Assembly: GCA_012727815.1 (NCBI GenBank) | Contig: JAAYGI010000016.1 | Location: 1 to 32,764 of the forward strand | Direction: 5' to 3' | DNA: 32,764 nucleotides | Source: Erysipelothrix sp. | GTDB taxonomy: Bacteria; Bacillota_I; Bacilli_A; Erysipelotrichales; Erysipelotrichaceae | In this document: positions 10,737 to 16,815 of the stretch, one piece after another | How the letters are laid out: every line of letters starts with the position of its first letter | How positions within the stretch are numbered: the stretch's first letter is position 1 | The notes under the pieces: model-generated | The model's database searches: none | Told to the model about the DNA's origin: nothing | What the model saw: the letters and a program-made list of their open reading frames with translations, nothing else | Translations under genes and position numbers: made by a program

Positions 10737-11189
10737 CTATAAAATAATATTAAATAATATTGCGATAACAATTCCCAGCAAAAATCCACTAAAGACTTCA
10801 ATCCATTTATGTCCAAGGACACTTTTAACCTTCATAAGATAAATAGGATCCGATAATTTATGCTGTGTCAAAGTTTCAAAGTCACTGATTAATTGTTTTG
10901 TAATTGCGATGTTTTGACCAGCATAGTATCTAACATTTGCTGCATCGTATATTGTAATAAGCGAGAACACCGCGCTTATATAAAAAGCTGTCGAATCAAA
11001 TCCTTCAGAAAGGGCGATTGATACTGTTAGGGCCACTACCATTGATGTGTGTGAACTAGGAAGTCCGCCACTTTCAACAATCATACCCATATTCTTTTCA
11101 CCAGTTTTGATATAGTGAAATAAAGGCTTCAAAGCCTGTGCTGCGATATTTGCAATAACCGCAGATATCAGGGGGTAAAAGATTCTCAT
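10737..11189 (-). CDS. YuiD-like divergent PAP2-family membrane protein (DUF212)
   Basis: The protein is 150 residues from the ATG at 11189, which has AGAGGTGAT upstream. The track ORF of 246 residues extends through the intergenic promoter region and should not be used. Family marks are visible: SGGLPSSHTSMVVAL (about residues 40-54), IYDAANVRYYAGQ, and the terminal GHKWIEVFSGFLLG. It is related to acid phosphatase/haloperoxidase-type membrane proteins and has about four hydrophobic segments. No specific substrate is known to me. It is transcribed with the NifU-like gene from an extended -10 promoter divergent from the S1-pgi gene. Confidence 0.85.
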   Translation of the reverse strand: MRIFYPLISAVIANIAAQALKPLFHYIKTGEKNMGMIVESGGLPSSHTSMVVALTVSIALSEGFDSTAFYISAVFSLITIYDAANVRYYAGQNIAITKQLISDFETLTQHKLSDPIYLMKVKSVLGHKWIEVFSGFLLGIVIAILFNIIL

Positions 11190-11208
11190 GTAATCACCTC
11201 TTGAAATT

Positions 11209-11217
11209 ATTATACCA
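11209..11217 (-). promoter_or_regulatory. Extended -10 of the yuiD-nifU transcript
   Basis: On the minus strand TGGTATAAT lies 19 bases before the yuiD ATG. It stands back to back with the S1-pgi promoter in a 75-base intergenic region. Confidence 0.6.
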
Positions 11218-11231
11218 TATAAGTAAGCATG

Positions 11232-11240
11232 TGATATAAT
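11232..11240 (+). promoter_or_regulatory. Extended -10 of the S1-pgi gene
   Basis: TGATATAAT lies 24 bases before the ATG of the fusion gene. No convincing -35 is seen, as expected for extended -10 promoters. AAGAGG serves as ribosome-binding site. Confidence 0.65.
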
Positions 11241-11264
11241 AGAAAAGGATAAGAGGTTATACTG

Positions 11265-12905
11265 ATGAAAGATGAGTTTAAAACTGGACAAATAATTGAA
11301 GGTATTATTACTGGAATCAAACCCTATGGTGCGTTTGTGAAAATAGACGATCACACTACAGGGCTTATTCATATTTCTGAGATTTCTGATGAATTCGTAA
11401 GAGATATAGAATATTTCGTATCTCAAGGAGAGAAAGTAATTGCCAAAGTAATTGATATAGATGAAGATAGAACTCAATTAAGATTGAGTTTAAAAGCATT
11501 GAATTACTCTCACAGAAAGAAAAGAAAAGTACAGGTCGAAGATAAAAAAAGACCACTTCTACCAAAAAATGTCATAGGATTTGAATCCATTAAAGAAGTA
11601 TTACCAAGTTGGTTGAAAGCGAGGAAGAAAGAAATGGTTAAAGTAGATTTACAACACGCATTATTGACAGAAGATATTTTATCTTATCAAGAAGAGGTGT
11701 CTAAAGTACACCGTATGATTCATGATAAAACAGGTAAGGGAAATGATTATGTAGGCTGGGTAGATTGGGCTAATACATATGATAAAGATGAGTATGCTCG
11801 TGTAAAAGCAGCAGCTAAGAAAATTCAAGATCAAGCAGAAGTATTATTAGTTGTAGGAATTGGTGGATCATATTTAGGAGCACGTGCTGCTATTGAAATG
11901 ATTCAAGGACAATATAGCAATAACAAACTTGAAATTATCTATGTAGGTAACACATTTTCTTCAACATCGATTGTAAGAACATTAAACTATATTAAAGATA
12001 AAGAAGTAGCAGTAAATGTTATTTCTAAATCAGGAACAACAACAGAAACAGCACTAGCATTCAGATTGATTCGTCAATTTATGGAAGAAAAATATGGTGA
12101 TGATGCAAAAGATAGAATCTATGCAACAACTGATAAAGATTCAGGATTACTAAAACCATTGGCTGATCTTAAAGGATATGAAACATTTGTAATTCCAAAC
12201 GATATTGGAGGACGCTTCAGTGTTATTACACCTGTTGGTCTATTACCAATCGCAGCAGCAGGTATTGATGTAGATGCTTTAATGAAAGGTCTAGAACAAG
12301 CAACATTAGATTTTAATAATGATGATCTAAATGAAAACCCAGCATATGTATATGCAGTAGCAAGACGTATGTTAGAAAAAGAAGGAAAAGTTGCTGAGAT
12401 GTTCGTATCTTATGAGCCACAGCTTGTATTCTTAGCTGAATGGTGGAAGCAATTATTCGGTGAATCAGAAGGTAAGGAAGACAAAGGATTGTTACCTACA
12501 AGTGTTAACAACTCAACAGACCTACACTCTGTAGGACAGTTTGTACAAGAAGGTTCAAAAATCTTATTTGAAACAGTTGTAACAGTTAAGAATCCTATGG
12601 AAGATATGATTTTCCCAACAGATGAAGGTGATATTGATCAATTAGATTACCTTGCTGGAAAATCACTACACTGGGTAAACCAAAAAGCATTTGAAGGAAC
12701 ACTAGAGGCACATGTTGTCACAGGTAAAGTTCCTAACATCATTCTTGAAATTGATGCAATGGATGCATATAACTTTGGTTACCTTGTATACTTCTTCTTT
12801 AAAGCACTTGCAATGTCAGTTTATATGTTAGATGTTAACCCATTTGACCAACCAGGTGTTGAAGTATATAAACGTAATATGTTTAGACTTTTAGGTAAAA
12901 AATAA
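11265..12905 (+). CDS. pgi: S1 RNA-binding protein (GSP13/YugI-type) fused to glucose-6-phosphate isomerase
   Basis: One 546-residue frame. Residues 6-75 are an S1 domain (IIEGIITGIKPYGAFVKIDD...GLIHISEI), followed by a basic linker and a GFESIKEVLPSWL tail like the end of stand-alone GSP13 proteins. Residues 124-546 are a full Pgi, which interconverts glucose-6-P and fructose-6-P in glycolysis: GIGGSYLGARAA at 199-210, SKSGTTTE, GGRFSVITPVGLLP, FGESEGK (catalytic Glu), TDLHSVGQ (His) and QPGVEVYK (Lys536). It is shorter at the C-terminus than Bacillus Pgi. M124 has GAGGA eight bases upstream, so separate Pgi could also be made. It stands alone with its own promoter and terminator. Confidence 0.92.
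   Translation: MKDEFKTGQIIEGIITGIKPYGAFVKIDDHTTGLIHISEISDEFVRDIEYFVSQGEKVIAKVIDIDEDRTQLRLSLKALNYSHRKKRKVQVEDKKRPLLPKNVIGFESIKEVLPSWLKARKKEMVKVDLQHALLTEDILSYQEEVSKVHRMIHDKTGKGNDYVGWVDWANTYDKDEYARVKAAAKKIQDQAEVLLVVGIGGSYLGARAAIEMIQGQYSNNKLEIIYVGNTFSSTSIVRTLNYIKDKEVAVNVISKSGTTTETALAFRLIRQFMEEKYGDDAKDRIYATTDKDSGLLKPLADLKGYETFVIPNDIGGRFSVITPVGLLPIAAAGIDVDALMKGLEQATLDFNNDDLNENPAYVYAVARRMLEKEGKVAEMFVSYEPQLVFLAEWWKQLFGESEGKEDKGLLPTSVNNSTDLHSVGQFVQEGSKILFETVVTVKNPMEDMIFPTDEGDIDQLDYLAGKSLHWVNQKAFEGTLEAHVVTGKVPNIILEIDAMDAYNFGYLVYFFFKALAMSVYMLDVNPFDQPGVEVYKRNMFRLLGKK
11621..11636 (+). promoter_or_regulatory. Internal Shine-Dalgarno and ATG for a free Pgi
   Basis: GAGGAAGAAAGAAATG inside the fusion frame: GAGGA, an eight-base spacer, then the ATG of codon 124. 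The residues after it match where Pgi proteins usually begin. It looks like the original pgi start site, retained after the stop codon of the S1 gene was lost. Confidence 0.55.
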
Positions 12906-12938
12906 TTAAACCTTTTAGTTAATTAAATGACTTAATTA

Positions 12939-12974
12939 GAACCTTACATTATGTATGTAAGGTTCTTTTTATTT
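12939..12974 (+). terminator. Terminator of S1-pgi
   Basis: A perfect 11-base-pair stem, GAACCTTACAT with ATGTAAGGTTC and a five-base loop, is followed by TTTTTATTT. Confidence 0.85.
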
Positions 12975-12995
12975 GAAGTGTGAAACTAGTGACAT

Positions 12996-13049
12996 AAAAA
13001 AGTTCCTCATTGAGACTTCCTGGATAGAAAGTCTCAATGGGGAACTTTT
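12996..13049 (-). terminator. Terminator of nrdD-nrdG (possibly bidirectional)
   Basis: A 17-base-pair stem (GTTCCTCATTGAGACTT with AAGTCTCAATGGGGAAC, one G-U pair) and a 10-base loop. It is flanked by A6 on the left, which becomes T6 on the minus strand, and by T4 on the right. Confidence 0.8.
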
Positions 13050-13087
13050 GATTTAATTATATCTTAAGAGAAAATATATTTAATATA

Positions 13088-13639
13088 TTAAATATAGATG
13101 CCTTCTGGTTTTTCTCTTTTGATTGATTGTGGTTGTGGATCTTTATATTGAGATGCAACAATCGGTGTTTCATCCTTTAAGGAAGCTTGTACATCAATAA
13201 TTCTTTGATTACTAGAACCTCTGAATAGTGTTGCGATACTTCTTTGTGATAAAACGAAACGTCCATCAATAAGAATATCTAATTGCTCTAAGAATTTACG
13301 AACATAAGGATCACGATGTCTAAGCAGTGCATCCATCTTGAATCCTGTATAAGACCATAGGGTAAAGCCATTAGCCTTAAGCTCTTTAGCAATTCTGTAA
13401 CATGCTTCTGCTTGAACAAAGGGCTCACCACCTGAGAATGTAACACGTTTTAAATCTCTTTTAAGTACATCCTTAAGCACATCGTCGATGTTTAGGATTG
13501 TACCCCCATCAAAGGGGATTGATTTTTGATTGTGACATCCAAGACAGTTGTGTGGACAACCTTGTGTAAAGATTACTGTACGAAGTCCTTCACCATCAAC
13601 AATACTATCATGTATTAAAGAAGCAAGTCTTATTGTCAT
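13088..13639 (-). CDS. nrdG: Anaerobic ribonucleotide reductase activating protein
   Basis: A 183-residue radical-SAM enzyme that installs the glycyl radical on NrdD using SAM and a 4Fe-4S cluster. The cluster motif CPHNCLGC gives C28, C32 and C35, followed by TFSGGEPFVQ (SAM binding). The N-terminal part (RLASLIHDSIVDGEGLRTVIF) is typical, and the C-terminus has a short basic extension. The ATG overlaps the nrdD stop by one base (TAATG) without a strong ribosome site of its own, so translation is probably coupled to nrdD. It is oxygen-sensitive by family, consistent with growth under low oxygen. Confidence 0.95.
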   Translation of the reverse strand: MTIRLASLIHDSIVDGEGLRTVIFTQGCPHNCLGCHNQKSIPFDGGTILNIDDVLKDVLKRDLKRVTFSGGEPFVQAEACYRIAKELKANGFTLWSYTGFKMDALLRHRDPYVRKFLEQLDILIDGRFVLSQRSIATLFRGSSNQRIIDVQASLKDETPIVASQYKDPQPQSIKREKPEGIYI

Positions 13640-15966
13640 TATCTATGTTTGACTCTGTCTTTCTCTTCAGATTTTTTAGCATCATTAAATCTATCTAAGG
13701 TACCAACAAGGTATCCTGTAATTCTTCGAATTCTTTCAAATCCAGGTTCATTGTGATCCGCTTCTAGGCGTCCACATTGTGGACAAACATCATTAATGAT
13801 TCCTGTATATCCACATACTGGGTCTCTATCGACTGGGTGGTTTACTGCCCCATAACCAATTTGGTAATCATGCATCTTTCTAATAACATCTTCGAAAGCT
13901 TCAAGATTCTTAGTAGTATCGCCATCAAGTTCAACATAAGTAATATGTCCAGCATTGGTTAGTGCATGATAAGGTGCTTCAAGTCTTAATTTATCATCAA
14001 TTGATATATCATAATATACAGGTACATGGAATGAGTTAGTATAGTATTCTTTGTCAGTAATATCTTTAATACTTCCGAAAATTGAACGGTCAATACCTAC
14101 AAATCTTCCAGATAATCCTTCTGCTGGTGTAGCAATAAGGGTAAAGTTTAATGTATATTCTTCAGCGTATTGGTCAGCTCTATCACGCATATGCTTAACA
14201 ATTTCTAATCCAAGTTTTTGTGCTTCTTCACTTTCACCGTGGTGTTTACCAATAAGTGCTTTTAAAGCTTCAGCAAGTCCAATGAATCCAAAAGATAATG
14301 AACCATGTTTATATATGTCTCTTAGGTTATCTTTAGGTTTTAGTTTTTCTGAGTTTTTCCAAACACCTTGTCCTAATAGGAACTTAAAGTTGGATACACT
14401 CTTTCCACATTGGATTTCAAATCTTTCTAGTAATTGGTCTTTAACAAGATCCATTAAATGATCTAAATCTTTATAGAATCCTTCAATATCAGGAACATCA
14501 TTATTTAGAAGACCATGTTTGATACCCAATCTTACAAGGTTTATAGAGGTGAAACTTAAGTTACCACGTCCAACAACAGTTTGATCATCAGGTGCTGTAA
14601 TATCCGCCATAACGCGTGTTCTACATCCCATATAAGTACATTCTGTTTCATAGCGTCCTTCAACATAATATTCTTTGTTGAAAGGTGAGTCTATAAATGA
14701 GAAGTTAGGGAAGAGTCTTTTGGCACTTGTTTTAATTGCAAGCTTGAATAAGTCATAGTTAGGATCTTCTGGGTAGTAGTTAACACCTTCCTTTACTTTA
14801 AAGATAGAGATAGGGAAAATTGGTGTTTCACCTTTACCAAGACCACTGTCCAAAGCAAGTAGATAGTTTTTTAGTACAAGGCGCCCCTCAGCACTTGTAT
14901 CTGTTCCAAAGTTAATTGAACTAAATGGAACCTGTGCACCAGCACGTGAGTGCATTGTATTTAGATTGTGGATAAAAGCTTCCATTGCTTGGTATGTGAT
15001 ACGATCTGTAATTTGTAGTGCTTTTTCATATGATCTTTCAAGAATATGTTTGATTTGATCATTATTGTTAGAAAGGTCATTTGTAAAGTCTAAATCTGTA
15101 TCAATAGATTCAAGTTTATCAATAGCAGTCATTATCTTATCTAGGTTAACGTTTTTAAGAAGGTCAAATACGTCTAGGAAGTCATACACTTTTTGTTTGA
15201 ATTGTTTTTTAAATGTATGAAGAACACCTGGTGCCATATAATAATCAAATGCTGGAATACTTTGTCCGCCATGTTGATCATTTTGGTTTGATTGAATTGC
15301 AATAGCAGCAAGTGCTGTATATGACATGATGTCTTTTGGTGGTCGAAGATGTCCATGACCTGTTGAGAAACCTTTAGAAAATAGTTTTTCAAGGTTGATT
15401 TGATTACAGGTAGTTGTCCCCATTGGTAAAAAGTCCATGTCATGAATATGTATTTGTCCTGAATCATGTGCTTCATAGAAATCTGAACTCATTTGGTATG
15501 CTTTAGCAAATTCCTTTGAAACAGTTGACCCAAATTGTAACATCATCCCCATTGGAGAGTTACCATCTACGTTAGCATTTTCTCTTTTTGCATCATCTTC
15601 CAGAGCTTCTTTTTGGTTTAGTTTTTCAATTGCTTTTAAGAATTTATGTTGTTTAGAGATGAAAATCTTACGTGATTCATTTCTTCTATTTCTATATGAG
15701 GAAAAAGAATCATAAACATCAACATAGTTTTGTCTTAGTAGTTCACGTTCGATTAAATCTTGAATATGTTCAATAGAGATGAACTTTTCTGTTTTTGCAC
15801 TTTCTTTAATTGTTTCTAGTACAGCGAGATAGATGCTATTAACATCTCCTCCATTATATTTAGGGTTTTCTAATGAGTCGAATCCCTTTTTAATAGCAAT
15901 CGCTATTTTCTCTTCTTTGAATTGTGACTTCTGGTTGTCACGTTTTAAAATGATTAAGTCTTGCAT
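13639..15966 (-). CDS. nrdD: Anaerobic (class III) ribonucleoside-triphosphate reductase
   Basis: NrdD reduces ribonucleotides to deoxyribonucleotides with a glycyl radical. An ATP-cone regulatory domain lies at the N-terminus (LIILKRDNQKSQFKEEKI through about residue 95). The catalytic barrel contains HIHDMDFLPMGTTTCNQ and TLNF...TPAEGLSGRF. A Cys-rich zinc site (VCGY...CPQCG) and the radical loop RRITGYLVGT follow, with the radical glycine at about 751. I prefer the ATG at 15966 (775 residues) because GGAAGGAAG lies just upstream; the track ATG at 15996 adds ten residues and lacks such a site. It is an operon with nrdG, facing a divergent small regulator. Confidence 0.95.
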   Translation of the reverse strand: MQDLIILKRDNQKSQFKEEKIAIAIKKGFDSLENPKYNGGDVNSIYLAVLETIKESAKTEKFISIEHIQDLIERELLRQNYVDVYDSFSSYRNRRNESRKIFISKQHKFLKAIEKLNQKEALEDDAKRENANVDGNSPMGMMLQFGSTVSKEFAKAYQMSSDFYEAHDSGQIHIHDMDFLPMGTTTCNQINLEKLFSKGFSTGHGHLRPPKDIMSYTALAAIAIQSNQNDQHGGQSIPAFDYYMAPGVLHTFKKQFKQKVYDFLDVFDLLKNVNLDKIMTAIDKLESIDTDLDFTNDLSNNNDQIKHILERSYEKALQITDRITYQAMEAFIHNLNTMHSRAGAQVPFSSINFGTDTSAEGRLVLKNYLLALDSGLGKGETPIFPISIFKVKEGVNYYPEDPNYDLFKLAIKTSAKRLFPNFSFIDSPFNKEYYVEGRYETECTYMGCRTRVMADITAPDDQTVVGRGNLSFTSINLVRLGIKHGLLNNDVPDIEGFYKDLDHLMDLVKDQLLERFEIQCGKSVSNFKFLLGQGVWKNSEKLKPKDNLRDIYKHGSLSFGFIGLAEALKALIGKHHGESEEAQKLGLEIVKHMRDRADQYAEEYTLNFTLIATPAEGLSGRFVGIDRSIFGSIKDITDKEYYTNSFHVPVYYDISIDDKLRLEAPYHALTNAGHITYVELDGDTTKNLEAFEDVIRKMHDYQIGYGAVNHPVDRDPVCGYTGIINDVCPQCGRLEADHNEPGFERIRRITGYLVGTLDRFNDAKKSEEKDRVKHR

Positions 15967-16038
15967 GATTTTCTTCCTTCCTATCTGTGCTAACATAAGG
16001 ATAAAAAAATAAACATCTTAAAGCAATAGCAACGGTGT

Positions 16039-16067
16039 AATTAAGTACTTGTGAAGACACTTCACAA
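16039..16067 (-). promoter_or_regulatory. Candidate nrdD promoter
   Basis: On the minus strand TTGTGA, a 17-base spacer, then TTAATT. The -35 and spacer lie inside the 25-base palindrome, a classic repressor position. The -10 is poor, so this is tentative. Confidence 0.35.
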
Positions 16068-16070
16068 GTA
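16046..16070. promoter_or_regulatory. Perfect 11-bp palindrome, candidate operator
   Basis: TACTTGTGAAG-ACA-CTTCACAAGTA, a perfect inverted repeat with a three-base centre, lies between nrdD and the divergent XRE gene. It does not match the NrdR box consensus. There is no T-run, so a terminator is unlikely. Confidence 0.6.
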
Positions 16071-16095
16071 TAAACGTTAAGTATTTATCGTTTAT
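16070..16095. promoter_or_regulatory. Second inverted repeat in the nrdD/XRE region
   Basis: ATAAACG, a 12-base spacer, then CGTTTAT. It abuts the larger palindrome and lies where the -35 of the XRE gene would be, which suggests an autoregulatory operator. Confidence 0.4.
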
Positions 16096-16105
16096 CATTA
16101 AAACA

Positions 16106-16114
16106 TGCTATAAT
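16106..16114 (+). promoter_or_regulatory. Extended -10 of the XRE regulator
   Basis: TGCTATAAT lies 17 bases before the preferred ATG. Transcription would begin near 16121, right at the AGGTGA ribosome site, so the leader would be very short. Confidence 0.55.
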
Positions 16115-16131
16115 GGGTCCAGGTGATGAAG

Positions 16132-16338
16132 ATGATAGTAGTTAGATTGGATAGAGTATTAGCAGACAAGAAGATGAGTTTAAAACAGCTTGCTGAAGAA
16201 ACAGAAATTTCAGAGGTAAACTTATCAAGACTTAAAAATGGCCATGTTAGAGCCATACGTTTTACAACACTTAATAAGCTCTGTGAGGTTTTAAAATGCC
16301 AACCCAGAGATTTATTAGAATTCTATTACGATATATGA
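16132..16338 (+). CDS. Small XRE/Cro-type helix-turn-helix regulator (YozG-like)
   Basis: The whole 68-residue protein is one HTH domain: LDRVLADKKMSLKQLAEETEISEVNLSRLKNGHVRAIRFTTL, then LCEVLKCQPRDLLEF. Such proteins bind short palindromes as dimers. The ATG at 16132 is preferred over GTG 16123 and ATG 16126 because AGGTGA lies at 16121-16126. It is transcribed divergently from nrdD, with two inverted repeats between them, so it may repress itself and perhaps nrdDG. That target is an inference. An alternative is a general housekeeping regulator of the YozG type with unrelated targets. Confidence 0.85.
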   Translation: MIVVRLDRVLADKKMSLKQLAEETEISEVNLSRLKNGHVRAIRFTTLNKLCEVLKCQPRDLLEFYYDI

Positions 16339-16394
16339 CTTACATGATCAAAGTTTTTGTAATGTTATTATATATAGTTGAGAAGTAGCATATT

Positions 16395-16434
16395 TTAAGC
16401 AAATACAGATGAATTTTAGTTAAATTGCTTAAAT
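16395..16434. repeat. Inverted repeat TTTAAGCAA / TTGCTTAAA
   Basis: A nine-base inverted repeat with a 22-base spacer lies in the AT-rich gap 16339-16536 between the XRE gene and secG. It has no T-run and no ORF. It could be an operator or a weak RNA hairpin, or chance in AT-rich DNA. Confidence 0.35.
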
Positions 16435-16453
16435 TGTAATAATATATTAATAC

Positions 16454-16486
16454 TTTACAAATAGAAGCGTGTTTACGTGTTGTAAA
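16454..16486. repeat. Inverted repeat TTTACAA / TTGTAAA over the secG -35
   Basis: A seven-base inverted repeat with a 19-base spacer. Its right arm contains the TTGTAA -35 of the secG promoter. The loop holds the direct repeat CGTG-TTTA-CGTG. Confidence 0.35.
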
Positions 16487-16508
16487 TAATCCTTAGATTT
16501 GGTATTAT
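16480..16508 (+). promoter_or_regulatory. secG promoter
   Basis: TTGTAA, a 17-base spacer, then TATTAT. The expected start of transcription is near 16515, which excludes the upstream ATG at 16513 as start of secG. Confidence 0.65.
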
Positions 16509-16536
16509 AACTATGTTATTTGAAAGGCATGAGATT

Positions 16537-16764
16537 ATGATAAAAACAATTTTATTAGTCGTATCAAGTTTATTAATTATTTTATCACTTTTACAGGGTG
16601 GAAAATCAGAAGGGTTTACTGGTGCTTTTTCAGGAAGTTCAGGACTCGATTTATTCTCTAATACAAAAGAGCGTGGCGCAGAGAAAGTTGTATCGCAATT
16701 GACGATGGCAACTGGAATTCTTTATTTCGCGCTTGTTATTTTAGTATTAGTTGTTGATAAGTAA
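16537..16764 (+). CDS. secG: Protein translocase subunit SecG
   Basis: A 75-residue, two-helix membrane protein of the SecYEG channel. Helix 1 covers about residues 3-20 and helix 2 about 55-73. Between them is the SecG loop LLQGGKSEGFTGAFSG and the GAEKVVSQLTMATGILYF stretch. The ATG at 16537 is preferred, with GAAAGG nine bases upstream; the track start adds MLFERHEI ahead of it and lies before the predicted transcription start. It is followed by a terminator and rnr-smpB, the usual Firmicutes neighbourhood. Confidence 0.93.
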   Translation: MIKTILLVVSSLLIILSLLQGGKSEGFTGAFSGSSGLDLFSNTKERGAEKVVSQLTMATGILYFALVILVLVVDK

Positions 16765-16771
16765 GATTTTA

Positions 16772-16798
16772 AAAACCGCGTTGTGCGGTTTTTTTTAT
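16772..16798 (+). terminator. Terminator between secG and rnr
   Basis: AAAACCGC-GTTGT-GCGGTTTT followed by more T, a compact strong terminator. No clear new promoter follows before rnr (18 bases), so rnr-smpB probably depends on read-through past this point or on a promoter I cannot see. Confidence 0.8.
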
Positions 16799-16815
16799 CT
16801 TAAGATAGGGGTTGT

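Noticed and set aside
11190-11477. N-terminal extension of the yuiD-like ORF in the track
   Set aside because: It crosses the divergent promoter region and the S1 coding region. The family start MRIFYPL at 11189 has a good ribosome site.
13002-13045. Long 17-bp inverted repeat as a regulatory or mobile element
   Set aside because: Its position after nrdG and the flanking A and T runs are explained by a terminator between convergent genes.
16040-16100. NrdR boxes upstream of nrdD
   Set aside because: The palindromes do not resemble the ACACWATATATWGTGT type consensus and there is no properly spaced pair.
16123-16131. GTG 16123 and ATG 16126 as start of the XRE gene
   Set aside because: They overlap the AGGTGA ribosome site and lie at the predicted transcription start; ATG 16132 fits better.
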